Assembly: GCA_963826145.1 (NCBI GenBank)
Contig: CAWGVW010000002.1
Span: 992,001 to 1,056,000 of the forward strand
Direction of reading: 5' to 3'
Length of the DNA stretch: 64,000 bases
From: JBGPLJ01 sp963826145
Lineage (GTDB): Bacteria; Pseudomonadota; Gammaproteobacteria; Steroidobacterales; Steroidobacteraceae
Position numbers and translations under genes: made by a program. Every line of letters starts with the position of its first letter. Positions within the stretch are counted from its first letter, which is position 1. This document shows, piece by piece, positions 29,655 through 36,933 of the stretch. The notes beneath the pieces are model-generated. The model was not told the origin of the DNA and ran no database searches. It saw only the letters and a list, made by a program, of their open reading frames with translations.

Positions 29655-30121
29655 CGGCAAAGGGACGTCGGGCGGTAAGGCCTGTGGAATCGCACGAACT
29701 ATCCCAGGACGATCGTAACTTCCGATCGGCCTTCGAGTCCTGCACCGTCACGCCGTCGCAGTTCACTCACGAGGCGCACGTGCGGCTTGCCTACGCCTAT
29801 CTCGTGGAATCCGATGTCGAGTCGGCTGTCCGGAAGATGCGCGAAGCGCTCCTGAACTTCATCGCACACAATGGGATACCGCGCTCCAAGTTCCACGAAA
29901 CAATTACCCGTGCCTGGGTGCTGGCGGTACGGCACTTCATGGATCGATCTTCGAGCACGTCCTTCCAGGACTTCATTGCAAAGAGCCAGGTCTTGCTCGA
30001 CAGCAAGGTCATGCTCACGCACTACTCGGCAAGTGTCTTGTTCTCTGCGGACGCCCGCGAGTCCTTCGTGGAGCCTGACCTCGATCCGATCCCGCAGCGG
30101 AGCAAACTCCCTACATCGTAA
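29651..30121 (+). CDS. Conserved hypothetical cytoplasmic protein
   Basis: This 156-residue protein from GTG 29651 overlaps the lipoprotein gene by four bases (GTGA). SHELSQDDRNFRSAFESCTVTPSQFTHEAHVRLAYAYLVESDVESAVRKMREALLNFIAHNGIPRSKFHETITRAWVLAVRHFMDR is mostly helical, with conserved-looking FTHEAHVRLA and HETITRAW motifs that recur in small uncharacterised proteobacterial proteins. Two or three histidines could bind a metal. No function is proposed. It ends eight bases from the convergent FAD-oxidase gene. Confidence 0.78.
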   Translation: MTAKGRRAVRPVESHELSQDDRNFRSAFESCTVTPSQFTHEAHVRLAYAYLVESDVESAVRKMREALLNFIAHNGIPRSKFHETITRAWVLAVRHFMDRSSSTSFQDFIAKSQVLLDSKVMLTHYSASVLFSADARESFVEPDLDPIPQRSKLPTS

Positions 30122-30129
30122 GCGCTAGT

Positions 30130-31641
30130 TCACGCGGTCGGCCGCACGTTCGCGTTCAATCGGAACAGATTCGTCGGATCGTACTTGTTCTTGATCTTCA
30201 CGAGACGCGGGTAGTTTCCGAGATAGTTCTCGTCCACCTGCTTCTGGGATTCTTCAACGGCGTCGTTCGTGTAGAACCCGTCGGTATGGGGCGCGATCGT
30301 CGCCCAGTATTGGCGCAGCCACTTCAGATGCGGCGCCGGGTCCGCGGTGGCCGGCCAGTCGGCGGTCAACAGGGCCGTGGCGTGGATGTTCCGGAACGGG
30401 AACGCGGTCGCATCGGCAGGCACGCGCGCAATCGCGCCGCCGAGCTGCTGGAACCCAACCAAGGTGGTGCGCTCGGGATTCTGCTCGAGGCCGTCGATCA
30501 TCGCACTCATGAGCTGCGGCGAGATGTGCCGGACGTAGCCCGTCTTCGTGTAGCCGCCAATCGCGCGTCGCTCGTCGCCGTCGCCGGAGCGCTGCAGCGC
30601 GACGTAGTCGATCGTCGTTATGTTGTCGAACACAGGCTTTCCGAGGCTCCGGATCTTGCGCATGACTTCTTCCGCCCGGCTCGCGGGGCCGGAGTAGCAC
30701 AGCTGAAAGCCCACGCCACTGGCGCCCGCGAATCCCAATCCGGCGTTCGACAGGAGAGCGAAGTCCAGGGCCAGATCCTCCGGGGCCTCGGCCTCGTAGT
30801 CGGAATAGAACGAGAGGACGCTTTTCGCCAGGCTCGGCGGGAACACGATCCTGCCGCCGACCACCTGCCGCTGCATGGGATGCAGGGCGAACTCGAAAGC
30901 GGTGACGACGCCGAAGTTGCCGCCTCCGCCGCGCACGCCCCAGTACAAGTCCGCATTCTCGTGCGCGTTCGCGCGCAGGATCGCGCCATTCGCGGTGACG
31001 ATTTCCACCGCGCGAACGTTGTCGAGCGCGAGGCCGAAGCGCCGCGCGAGCCGCCCGAAGCCGCCGCCGAGCGTGAGTCCACCCACGCCGGTGTGCGAGA
31101 CCGTCCCGGCAGTTGTGACGAGCCCGTGCGCCATCGCTTCCTGGTCCATGTCACCGAGCAGGCTTCCGCCGGCTACATGCGCAATGCGCGCCTGGGGGTC
31201 GACACTTGCGCCGCGCAGGAGCGAAAGATCGATCTGCATGCCGCGCTCGCAAGTGGATTTCCCGGACGGACTGTGGCCGCCACACTTCACGGCGAGGAGC
31301 AGGTTCGACGCGCGCGCGAACTGCACCGCGCTGCTCACGTCGGAGGCGCCGCGTGGCTGCACGATCAGCGCCGGATGCTTGTCCATCTGCGCGTTGAGGA
31401 CGCGGCGGGCCAGGTCATAGGCGGGAACGCCAGGCAACAGCAGGTTACCGCGCAGACTGTCGGCGAGTTCCTGCACGCTGGCGCGCGACAGCGTTACTGG
31501 CTGGCCATCGCCGGTGACCGCTTCGATGTCGCGGTCGACCGTCATCGAGGGGCTCAGGAGTGCGGGCCAAACGCGACCGATCGGGGCCGCGGTCAATCCC
31601 ACCATGGAGGCCCGGACAAGAAAGCTGCGACGAGTGAGCAT
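30130..31641 (-). CDS. FAD-linked oxidase with berberine-bridge C-terminus, Tat-exported
   Basis: This 503-residue protein has a twin-arginine signal (LTRRSFLVRASMVGLTAAP). The PCMH-type FAD domain shows AVKCGGHSPSGKSTCERG (the conserved GGHS His is the usual covalent flavin site), GVGGLTLGGGFGRLARRFGL and WGVRGGGGNFGVVTAFEF. The C-terminus YLGNYPRLVKIKNKYDPTNLFRLNANVRP is the berberine/BBE element. It oxidises an alcohol, sugar or alkaloid-like compound with oxygen in the periplasm. It stands alone on the minus strand between + strand genes. Confidence 0.92.
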   Translation of the reverse strand: MLTRRSFLVRASMVGLTAAPIGRVWPALLSPSMTVDRDIEAVTGDGQPVTLSRASVQELADSLRGNLLLPGVPAYDLARRVLNAQMDKHPALIVQPRGASDVSSAVQFARASNLLLAVKCGGHSPSGKSTCERGMQIDLSLLRGASVDPQARIAHVAGGSLLGDMDQEAMAHGLVTTAGTVSHTGVGGLTLGGGFGRLARRFGLALDNVRAVEIVTANGAILRANAHENADLYWGVRGGGGNFGVVTAFEFALHPMQRQVVGGRIVFPPSLAKSVLSFYSDYEAEAPEDLALDFALLSNAGLGFAGASGVGFQLCYSGPASRAEEVMRKIRSLGKPVFDNITTIDYVALQRSGDGDERRAIGGYTKTGYVRHISPQLMSAMIDGLEQNPERTTLVGFQQLGGAIARVPADATAFPFRNIHATALLTADWPATADPAPHLKWLRQYWATIAPHTDGFYTNDAVEESQKQVDENYLGNYPRLVKIKNKYDPTNLFRLNANVRPTA

Positions 31642-31725
31642 GACGATCTCCCCTCAGCTGCTTGATATTGGTTCTTGTGCGGCGAAGGATACTAAACTCG
31701 CAAGCTCACGGGGGAAGCCTGCGCC

Positions 31726-32139
31726 ATGAAACAGTCTGAACTTAATGACTTCGCAACCCGGTACGCCGCTGCCTGGAGCAGCCAGAATCCGGCGAGTCTT
31801 TCGGCCTTCTATGCGCAGGACGGCTCGCTAACCGTCAACGCCAGTGCTCCCTCTGGCGGCCGCGCGGCGATTACCGCAACGGCCCAGGGATTCATGGTGG
31901 CGTTTCCCGATATGGTAGTGAAGCTGGATGATGTTCGCGGGAATGGTAACCGCGCAATTTTCCGATGGATCTGGACCGGCACGAACACGGGCCCTGGCGG
32001 CACCGGCAAGGCCGTTCGGATGAAGGGGTATGAGGAGTGGACATTTGGGTCCGATGGCCTGATCGCGAAGTCGAAAGGGCACTACGATGAGGCGGAGTAC
32101 CAGCGACAGTTGCAGTTTGGCGTGCAACCTGCGCGCTGA
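31726..32139 (+). CDS. SnoaL-like / ketosteroid-isomerase-fold protein
   Basis: This 137-residue protein has LNDFATRYAAAWSSQNPASLSAFYAQDGSLTVNASAPSGGRAAITATAQGFMVAFPDMVVKLDDVRGNGNRAIFRWIWTGTNTGPGGTGKAVRMKGYEEWTFGSDGLIAKSKGHYDEAEYQRQL, matching SnoaL-type NTF2-like proteins, including the family ending DxxxYxxQL. There is no signal peptide, so it is cytoplasmic. Activity is unknown. It is divergent from the FAD-oxidase gene, leaving an 84-base shared upstream region. Confidence 0.87.
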   Translation: MKQSELNDFATRYAAAWSSQNPASLSAFYAQDGSLTVNASAPSGGRAAITATAQGFMVAFPDMVVKLDDVRGNGNRAIFRWIWTGTNTGPGGTGKAVRMKGYEEWTFGSDGLIAKSKGHYDEAEYQRQLQFGVQPAR

Positions 32140-32162
32140 CATCATTTATAGGAGCTTGCGTA

Positions 32163-32687
32163 GTGCAGACGATCCGACTCGCGATTACCTGGGCCGCGCT
32201 CAGCGGCATCTTCACAACGATGGTCCTCGCAGAGGAGGCGTCGAAACCGGCAGAGCTGCAGCGGCTCAGTTTCTACGTCGGCAGCTGGAGCGAGACAGGT
32301 CAGCTACGCGATGACCCGGCGAAACCATTCAAGTCGATCGCAGGCGGTGAAACGTGCAGCTGGGCCGCTGGAGGAAACGCGGTGCTGTGCCAGGAGAAGA
32401 CGTCTGGCGAAGGCGGCGGGTGGGATGGGGTCTACATTCTCAGTTACGACGCTACGGCCAGGCAGTACCACGTACACGGCACAGAAAATCCAGGCGGCAA
32501 CCTGCATGCGGTCGGCCGTATCGAGGGTGATCGGTGGATTTGGTTGACAGACCCGGCACCGGACGGCTCGCGGCTGCGCTACACCTTCGCTCCATCAACT
32601 CATGGGTCGCGAACCGTGACGGTTGAAGCCGGCAGTGGGGATAGCTGGGCGCCCATTGCGAACGTCACATACGCGGCGATGAGGTAG
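32163..32687 (+). CDS. Exported DUF1579-like protein
   Basis: This 174-residue protein from GTG 32163 has a GGAG site and a signal peptide (LAITWAALSGIFTTMVLAEE). Mature features are LQRLSFYVGSWSETGQLRDDPAKPFKSIAGGETCSWAAGGNAVLCQEKTSG, then YILSYDATARQYHVHGTENPGGNLHAVGRIEGDRWIWL. The G-S-W near the start and the repeated beta strands fit the DUF1579 calycin-like family. Function is unknown. The two cysteines could form a disulfide. Confidence 0.75.
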   Translation: MQTIRLAITWAALSGIFTTMVLAEEASKPAELQRLSFYVGSWSETGQLRDDPAKPFKSIAGGETCSWAAGGNAVLCQEKTSGEGGGWDGVYILSYDATARQYHVHGTENPGGNLHAVGRIEGDRWIWLTDPAPDGSRLRYTFAPSTHGSRTVTVEAGSGDSWAPIANVTYAAMR

Positions 32688-32696
32688 ACATCCGGC

Positions 32697-33029
32697 ATGT
32701 CCGTCACCCTCTACGCGATTGCGCTCTTCTGCGGTATATCGACCGTCCGCGCAACGGTGATCATGGACGAAGCACGTGTCAGGGATCGAAGTCGAATGTT
32801 CTCGATCATCAGTGGCCTGACGTTGCTGGCCACATTCGCAACCGTCGGCTTGGGTTTTCTTCTTTACCCTTGGTGGATTCCGGTCATCGCGATCTTTGCC
32901 ACTGCCTTTGCCGCCGGAATTGTCGTGATACGCGCCACACATGCATTCTTCTACAAGGCTGTGCCTGTCACCGGCCTCGTCGCGATTGCGCTGTGCACCT
33001 ACGGGTGGATCAAGTGGGCCGGGATGTGA
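32697..33029 (+). CDS. Small membrane protein, unknown function
   Basis: This 110-residue protein starts nine bases after the previous stop. Hydrophobic stretches lie at residues about 2-20 (VTLYAIALFCGISTVRATV), 38-58 (IISGLTLLATFATVGLGFLLY), 60-80 (WWIPVIAIFATAFAAGIVVIR) and 88-105 (AVPVTGLVAIALCTYGWI). No motif is recognised. It is likely in the same transcription unit as the DUF1579-like gene. Confidence 0.68.
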   Translation: MSVTLYAIALFCGISTVRATVIMDEARVRDRSRMFSIISGLTLLATFATVGLGFLLYPWWIPVIAIFATAFAAGIVVIRATHAFFYKAVPVTGLVAIALCTYGWIKWAGM

Positions 33030-33063
33030 CAAGGCGGCATGCGTGAGCGTCAGCAGCAGCTCA

Positions 33064-33552
33064 ATGCGTGCACCAATACTCGTGGGACTGTCGACAATAG
33101 CATTTGGCGCATCGATTTCAGCCAGCGCCGATCCAATTCATAGCATTCCCATCCATTCGATCTGTGAACTCTTGGGCGATCCCAAAGCATTCGACGGAAT
33201 CACCGTCAGGGTTCGTGGTGTCTACGCGATGGCGCCGTCGCACGACGATGCGTTCTTCGATCCAAAGTGTCGCGATCGGCCACTTGCCCTGGCGTGGCCA
33301 AATCACTCGAAAGCGGAGTCCAGCGTCCACCGCTTCCTCGACGCCGCGATCGAGGCCGTTTTCGACAATTCCCCGGGCGAGCCGGACTACTGGGACGCGG
33401 ACTTCATGGGCGTCTTTCGCCGATGGAAGGACCGGGATGTTACAAGCCAAGGAGCAAGAATTACCGGGTCGGCCTATGTCCTTGAGGTGAGAACGGTGGC
33501 CGGCCAGCTGCGAGGGGTGCCAACGGAAGTCTTCGATCTGCGCCGACTTTAG
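33064..33552 (+). CDS. Exported protein of unknown function
   Basis: This protein of about 162 residues from ATG 33064 (GTG 33043 is possible) has a signal peptide (APILVGLSTIAFGASISASADP). The mature part contains ICELLGDPKAFDGITVRVRGVYAMAPSHDDAFFDPKCRDRPLALAWPN, resembling small exported OB-like domains with a conserved V-x-V-x-G-x-Y strand, then a Cys pair that may be disulfide-bonded. No enzymatic motif is visible. The ORF upstream to 32941 overlaps the membrane-protein gene and is not used. Confidence 0.75.
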   Translation: MRAPILVGLSTIAFGASISASADPIHSIPIHSICELLGDPKAFDGITVRVRGVYAMAPSHDDAFFDPKCRDRPLALAWPNHSKAESSVHRFLDAAIEAVFDNSPGEPDYWDADFMGVFRRWKDRDVTSQGARITGSAYVLEVRTVAGQLRGVPTEVFDLRRL

Positions 33553-33608
33553 GCGACTCAACAGCGCGGTAGCTGTCGAAAGATGGGCCTTATCACAAGG
33601 GGATTCAG

Positions 33609-34073
33609 ATGGAGAACCTGACACAACCTCGTGACAGCTTGCTGTCCGCGGTCCTGCCCGGGACGTGGGAACTCGTGTCACGTGTCGACGTCACCGATGG
33701 CGGCGAGCGACGGATTGACCCGGCGCTGGGTGCTGACCCACTAGCGCTCCTCATCTATGATCGTTCCGGAAACTTTGCCGCGCAATTCATGAAACGCGAC
33801 CGCTCGACAGCCAACGTTGACGCGCCGGCCGGCGCTCTCAACAACAGCCGCGCGCAAGGCGGGTACGACGCGTACTTCGGCACGTACACCGTGGACGACG
33901 AGCGGGAAACAGTCACGCAGCACCTTTTCGGCTCGCTTGCAAAAGAGAACGTAGGGCATGTTCTGACGCGAGGCATGACCGTCGACGGCGACGCGCTCGT
34001 CATCCGGCTCAAGACGACGTCCACCCAAGGCGAACCGATTACGCGCACGCTCACCTGGAAGCGCGTCGGATGA
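33609..34073 (+). CDS. Lipocalin-like domain protein
   Basis: This 154-residue protein has LLSAVLPGTWELVSRVDVTDGGERRIDPALGADPLALLIYDRSGNFAAQFMKRDR, then GGYDAYFGTYTVDDERETVTQHLFGSLAKENVGHVLTRGMTVDGDALVIRL. The G-T-W-E-L-V-S start and YFGTYTVDDE block are typical of the lipocalin-like (PF13924-type) family of small cytosolic beta barrels. It probably binds a hydrophobic ligand. The gene has a plausible GGGGAT upstream and no partner. Confidence 0.85.
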   Translation: MENLTQPRDSLLSAVLPGTWELVSRVDVTDGGERRIDPALGADPLALLIYDRSGNFAAQFMKRDRSTANVDAPAGALNNSRAQGGYDAYFGTYTVDDERETVTQHLFGSLAKENVGHVLTRGMTVDGDALVIRLKTTSTQGEPITRTLTWKRVG

Positions 34074-34084
34074 GTTTGAGGCCA

Positions 34085-34220
34085 ATGCAAACCTATGAGG
34101 GCATCTGCCACTGCGGCGCGGTCTGCACCGGATCACTACGGCGTCAATGTGTTTTGTCTCGAGAACTTCGATCCCTCGGGGATTCCCGTGCGTGCGACCG
34201 TTGGAGCGGGAATGAAATGA
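34085..34220 (+). pseudogene. GFA family gene remnant with internal deletion
   Basis: ATG 34085 opens MQTYEGICHCGAV, the exact beginning of a GFA zinc protein. Within 60 bases a different frame reads DHYGVNVFCLENFDPSGIPVRATVGAGMK and stops at 34220, which matches the C-terminal end of the same family. The central region with the other zinc ligands is missing, so the gene is an internally deleted relic. Confidence 0.78.
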
Positions 34221-34236
34221 GCCACCCGTCACTTCG

Positions 34237-34584
34237 ATGATCGAGGGCCTCCGCATTGTCTACCGGATTGAGTTGGTTGCTGCGCTGGCCGCCATCGCGG
34301 CCGGCGAGACGGAGCGCGCTTTTGAGCATCTTGCTCGCGCGCACATCATCAGCCAGCGTTACACGTGGCAGCACGTTCATGTCCATTGGCTGATGTTGAA
34401 GCTTGGCGCCTCGATCGGCGATTGGCGCGAAGTGTTCGGGCAGCTCTCCCGTATCGTTGCAGCGAGCATCTTCTCGTTGATCTGGGTGCCGGTCGGAAAT
34501 ACCGGCCGGGCAAACGTCAGCGCCATGAAGCCAATGCCGATGCCCAATGATTTACGTATTCTTCTTGAGCGAAACGGTGCCTGA
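34237..34584 (+). CDS. DUF3703 family protein
   Basis: This 115-residue protein has a long N-terminal helix (LVAALAAIAAGETERAFEHLARAHIISQRYTWQHVHVHWLMLKLGASIGDWREVFGQLSRIVAASIF), then VPVGNTGRANVSAMKPMPMPNDL. This is the DUF3703 pattern, with the conserved W-x-H-V-x-x-H-W and N-T-G-R-A-N-V-S-A motifs; the histidines suggest metal binding. Function is unknown. The TGA stop lies in an R''-like GCCTGAC box of a miniature attC-like hairpin, as for cassette genes. Confidence 0.85.
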   Translation: MIEGLRIVYRIELVAALAAIAAGETERAFEHLARAHIISQRYTWQHVHVHWLMLKLGASIGDWREVFGQLSRIVAASIFSLIWVPVGNTGRANVSAMKPMPMPNDLRILLERNGA

Positions 34585-34609
34585 CGACGCGTTGAAGCGC
34601 TTGTCAGGC
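34579..34609 (+). repeat. Miniature attC-like inverted repeat
   Basis: GCCTGAC at 34579-34585 and GTCAGGC at 34603-34609 are exact complements; with flanking bases the stem is GTGCCTGAC/GTCAGGCAC. Between them ACGCGTTGAAGCG resembles the attC left arm. It may be an attC relic or a bidirectional terminator for the convergent genes on either side. Confidence 0.5.
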
Positions 34610-34632
34610 ACTGAGGAGCCGGGGTGCCAATA

Positions 34633-35133
34633 TCAGTGGACGAGCGGGATCTTGGACGCGAGCTTGATCTGCGCGACCAGGCCGAGCCGGCGGTCGACGT
34701 GAATTGCACGGGCTGCCGTGCCGGCCGGCACCACGGTCTGGAACTTGGCCAGCCACTTTACGCGAAGCGCATGGATCTGGTCGTCGCGCTGGAGCAGGGC
34801 CGTGACATACGCGAGAGAGTCGGCGTCCGTGAGGTTGGCGTAGTTGTCGGCGTACTTTGTGGCTGCCTTGAGCTGGGCGTCGATGATGGCGCTCTGTTCC
34901 GCCTGATACTGCTGGAAGAGCGGCCAGAACTTGGCTGCTTGATCGGCTGTGAGCGTCAGTGCCTTGGCTACCACGTCGGCGCTTGCGGCTTGCAGGTCGG
35001 TGCGAAATTGTGCGATGACTTCGTCGGTGGTCGGCTGGGGGGCGGCCGCAGGCTTGGCCGCGGGCGCATCGGCAGCCCAGGCCGGCGCGAAAGCGATGAC
35101 AACGAAGAGGGCAAGGGCAACTGACTTACGCAT
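34633..35133 (-). CDS. Periplasmic Spy/CpxP-like helical protein
   Basis: This 166-residue protein has a signal peptide (SVALALFVVIAFAPAWAADA) and an Ala/Pro-rich linker. The mature part is helical: TTDEVIAQFRTDLQAASADVVAKALTLTADQAAKFWPLFQQYQAEQSAIIDAQLKAATKYADNYANLTDAD. The LTLTxDQAxKFWPLFxxY stretch is reminiscent of the LTxxQ helices of Spy/CpxP-type periplasmic chaperones, though the family fit is only approximate. It is a lone minus-strand gene. Confidence 0.72.
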   Translation of the reverse strand: MRKSVALALFVVIAFAPAWAADAPAAKPAAAPQPTTDEVIAQFRTDLQAASADVVAKALTLTADQAAKFWPLFQQYQAEQSAIIDAQLKAATKYADNYANLTDADSLAYVTALLQRDDQIHALRVKWLAKFQTVVPAGTAARAIHVDRRLGLVAQIKLASKIPLVH

Positions 35134-35215
35134 GAGGTCTCCTGCAGTGGGTGTGGGTGGCGTCAGGGCGCGGAATCTTACACGAATTTAAATACCGCAC
35201 TCTCAAGGAGTGGCC

Positions 35216-35281
35216 ATGAATCCAATTGCCATAGGGCTCGCCGCGGTTTCAAGTTTCCTGCTGGGTGGACTCTGGCACTGA
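35216..35281 (+). pseudogene. Possible truncated DUF1761 start
   Basis: AAGGAG precedes ATG 35216, which opens a 21-residue peptide (MNPIAIGLAAVSSFLLGGLWH) ending at TGA 35279-35281. This is very like the first transmembrane helix of DUF1761 membrane proteins, which normally continue with a Tyr and a further 100 residues. It could be a truncated relic or a tiny membrane peptide. Confidence 0.4.
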
Positions 35282-35290
35282 CGGCACGTC

Positions 35291-35656
35291 ATGCCGCTGC
35301 TTTTCTCCTACGGCGACTTGCAACGCGAACCCGTGCAGCTGGCGACCTTCGGGCGGCGGCTCGACGGGCATAGCGACGAACTTGTGGGGTTTGAGCTATC
35401 GTTGGTGCCGATCGATGATCAGAAGGTCGCGGCGAGGCTTGGCAAGACGCATCATGCGAATGCACGATCCAGCGGAGATGAAATGAGCCGCGTGGCGGGC
35501 ATGGTATTCGAGGTCACGGATGAAGAACTCGCCCGCGCCGACCGGTTTGAGGCGGCCTTCGTCTACCGGCGAGTGTGCACGGTGCTCGCGTCGGGGAAAA
35601 GTGCGTGGGTGTACATTCACACTCAACAACAAGAATCGCAGGGACCACTACGATGA
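35291..35656 (+). CDS. Gamma-glutamylcyclotransferase-like (AIG2 / YtfP-type) protein
   Basis: This 121-residue protein starts PLLFSYGDLQREPVQLATFGRRLDG, which carries the YGxL substrate loop of the GGCT/AIG2 fold. VFEVTDEELARADRFEAAFVYRRVCTVLASGKSAWVYIHTQ provides the remaining strands, including a Glu in the expected position (DRFEA). It may act on gamma-glutamyl peptides or amines. It overlaps the next gene as ATGA, so the two are translationally coupled. Confidence 0.88.
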   Translation: MPLLFSYGDLQREPVQLATFGRRLDGHSDELVGFELSLVPIDDQKVAARLGKTHHANARSSGDEMSRVAGMVFEVTDEELARADRFEAAFVYRRVCTVLASGKSAWVYIHTQQQESQGPLR

Positions 35657-36471
35657 TTGAGATCCTCTACGACACGAGCGCCGGGCTGCTCGCCTGCGGA
35701 TTGCTTGTCGCCGCGACCATCGCCATCGAGTTCGGCCATTTCATCGGACGTCGACTCCATGCTCGTGGCCGCGATCTGTCCGCAGGGCGCGTCGACAGCG
35801 TATTGTCATCGATGCTCGGTGTTCTCGCGCTCGTGCTTGCCTTTACATTTTCACTCGCCCTGCAACGTTTCGACAATCGCAGCGAAGGCGTTGTCGATGA
35901 AAGCAACGCGATCGGCACGGCGTACCTGCGAGCCTATCTGCTGCCCACGTCGGTCCGGGGCGATGTGCTGCGGTTGTTGCGCGATTACGTGGACCTGCGA
36001 GTTGAGACGAGTACCGTGTCGCTGGACAGGCGTGAAGACCGCGAGGCACTTCTCGCAAAAGCGGCGGCGGTCCAGGATGTGCTTTGGAGCTACGCCCGAC
36101 AGGCCGCGGAAGAAAATCCAAATCCAGTGACATCGGGACTCTTCATTCAGTCCCTGAACGACATGATTGATTCCTTCGGCAGGCGCAACGCGTCGCTCGA
36201 CAGACACGTGCCGGAGCCTGTGTCGTATGTTCTCTACGGACTATTCGTGATTGTCACCGCCATCGTCGGCTTTGGCGCCGGGGTCGCGGGACATCGGCCG
36301 TTCTTTATCAACTACGTCATGATCGCAGTAGTCATTCTTGTGATGTTCATCATAATCGACCTGGACCGCCCGCGGCGCGGCGTCATTCAGGTGGACAAGT
36401 CGAGCCTGATCGAACTGCGCGCAGCGATTGCTGCGGGCACCTATGGGAACGGGGTCATCCCGTCGCATTAG
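35653..36471 (+). CDS. DUF4239 / bestrophin-like membrane protein
   Basis: This protein of about 272 residues from ATG 35653 overlaps the cyclotransferase gene. Two N-terminal hydrophobic segments (ILYDTSAGLLACGLLVAATIAIEFGHFIGRR; MLGVLALVLAFTFSLALQRFDNRSEGVVDESNAIGTAYLRAYLLP), a soluble helical region, then SYVLYGLFVIVTAIVGFGAGVAG and FINYVMIAVVILVMFIIIDLDRPRRGVIQVDKSSLIEL fit the DUF4239 family. The conserved N-A-I-G-T-A-Y-L-R and D-L-D-R-P-R-x-G signatures support it. Ion-channel activity is hypothesised for the family but unproven. Confidence 0.88.
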   Translation: MIEILYDTSAGLLACGLLVAATIAIEFGHFIGRRLHARGRDLSAGRVDSVLSSMLGVLALVLAFTFSLALQRFDNRSEGVVDESNAIGTAYLRAYLLPTSVRGDVLRLLRDYVDLRVETSTVSLDRREDREALLAKAAAVQDVLWSYARQAAEENPNPVTSGLFIQSLNDMIDSFGRRNASLDRHVPEPVSYVLYGLFVIVTAIVGFGAGVAGHRPFFINYVMIAVVILVMFIIIDLDRPRRGVIQVDKSSLIELRAAIAAGTYGNGVIPSH

Positions 36472-36498
36472 GCGCGGCAGGAACTTCAGGATCTCTCC

Positions 36499-36933
36499 GT
36501 GCTGATCTTCGGAAAGTGCCACTGCGGGAATATCTCGTTCACGCTGGACTGGCAGCCCGAGCCAGTCGAGATACCCGCGCGCGCCTGCACCTGCACCTTC
36601 TGCGTGAAACACGGTGGCATGTGGACGTCCTGCCCATCCGGCTCACTCAAGGTGAGCGTCAAGGAGCCTTCACAGGTAACGAAGTATTCCTTTGGGACGA
36701 AGACCGCCGACTTTCACATCTGCGCGCGGTGTGGCATCGCGCCGGTGGTCACGAGCCTTATCGACGGTCATCTCTACGCGGTTGTCAGCGTCAACACATT
36801 CGAAGGCGTCGACCCCTCGATGCTCAAGCGCCCAACCGCGGCAACTTTCGACCAGGAAGACGAAGCAGCTCGCCTCGCGCGGCGCAAGCGCTACTGGATT
36901 GCGAACGTCGAGTTCGACGGCGCGCAGCCGTGA
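36499..36933 (+). CDS. GFA family (CENP-V/GFA) zinc protein
   Basis: This 144-residue protein from GTG 36499 has zinc ligands KCHCGNISFTLDW near residue 6, ACTCTFCVKHGGMWTSCP near 30 and FHICARCGIAPVV near 75. It ends DEAARLARRKRYWIANVEFDG, as in formaldehyde-activating-like proteins with an extended C-terminus. Its stop overlaps the GTG start of the following PLP enzyme. The ORF starting in the other frame at 36516 is an artefact that runs into the next gene. Confidence 0.88.
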   Translation: MLIFGKCHCGNISFTLDWQPEPVEIPARACTCTFCVKHGGMWTSCPSGSLKVSVKEPSQVTKYSFGTKTADFHICARCGIAPVVTSLIDGHLYAVVSVNTFEGVDPSMLKRPTAATFDQEDEAARLARRKRYWIANVEFDGAQP

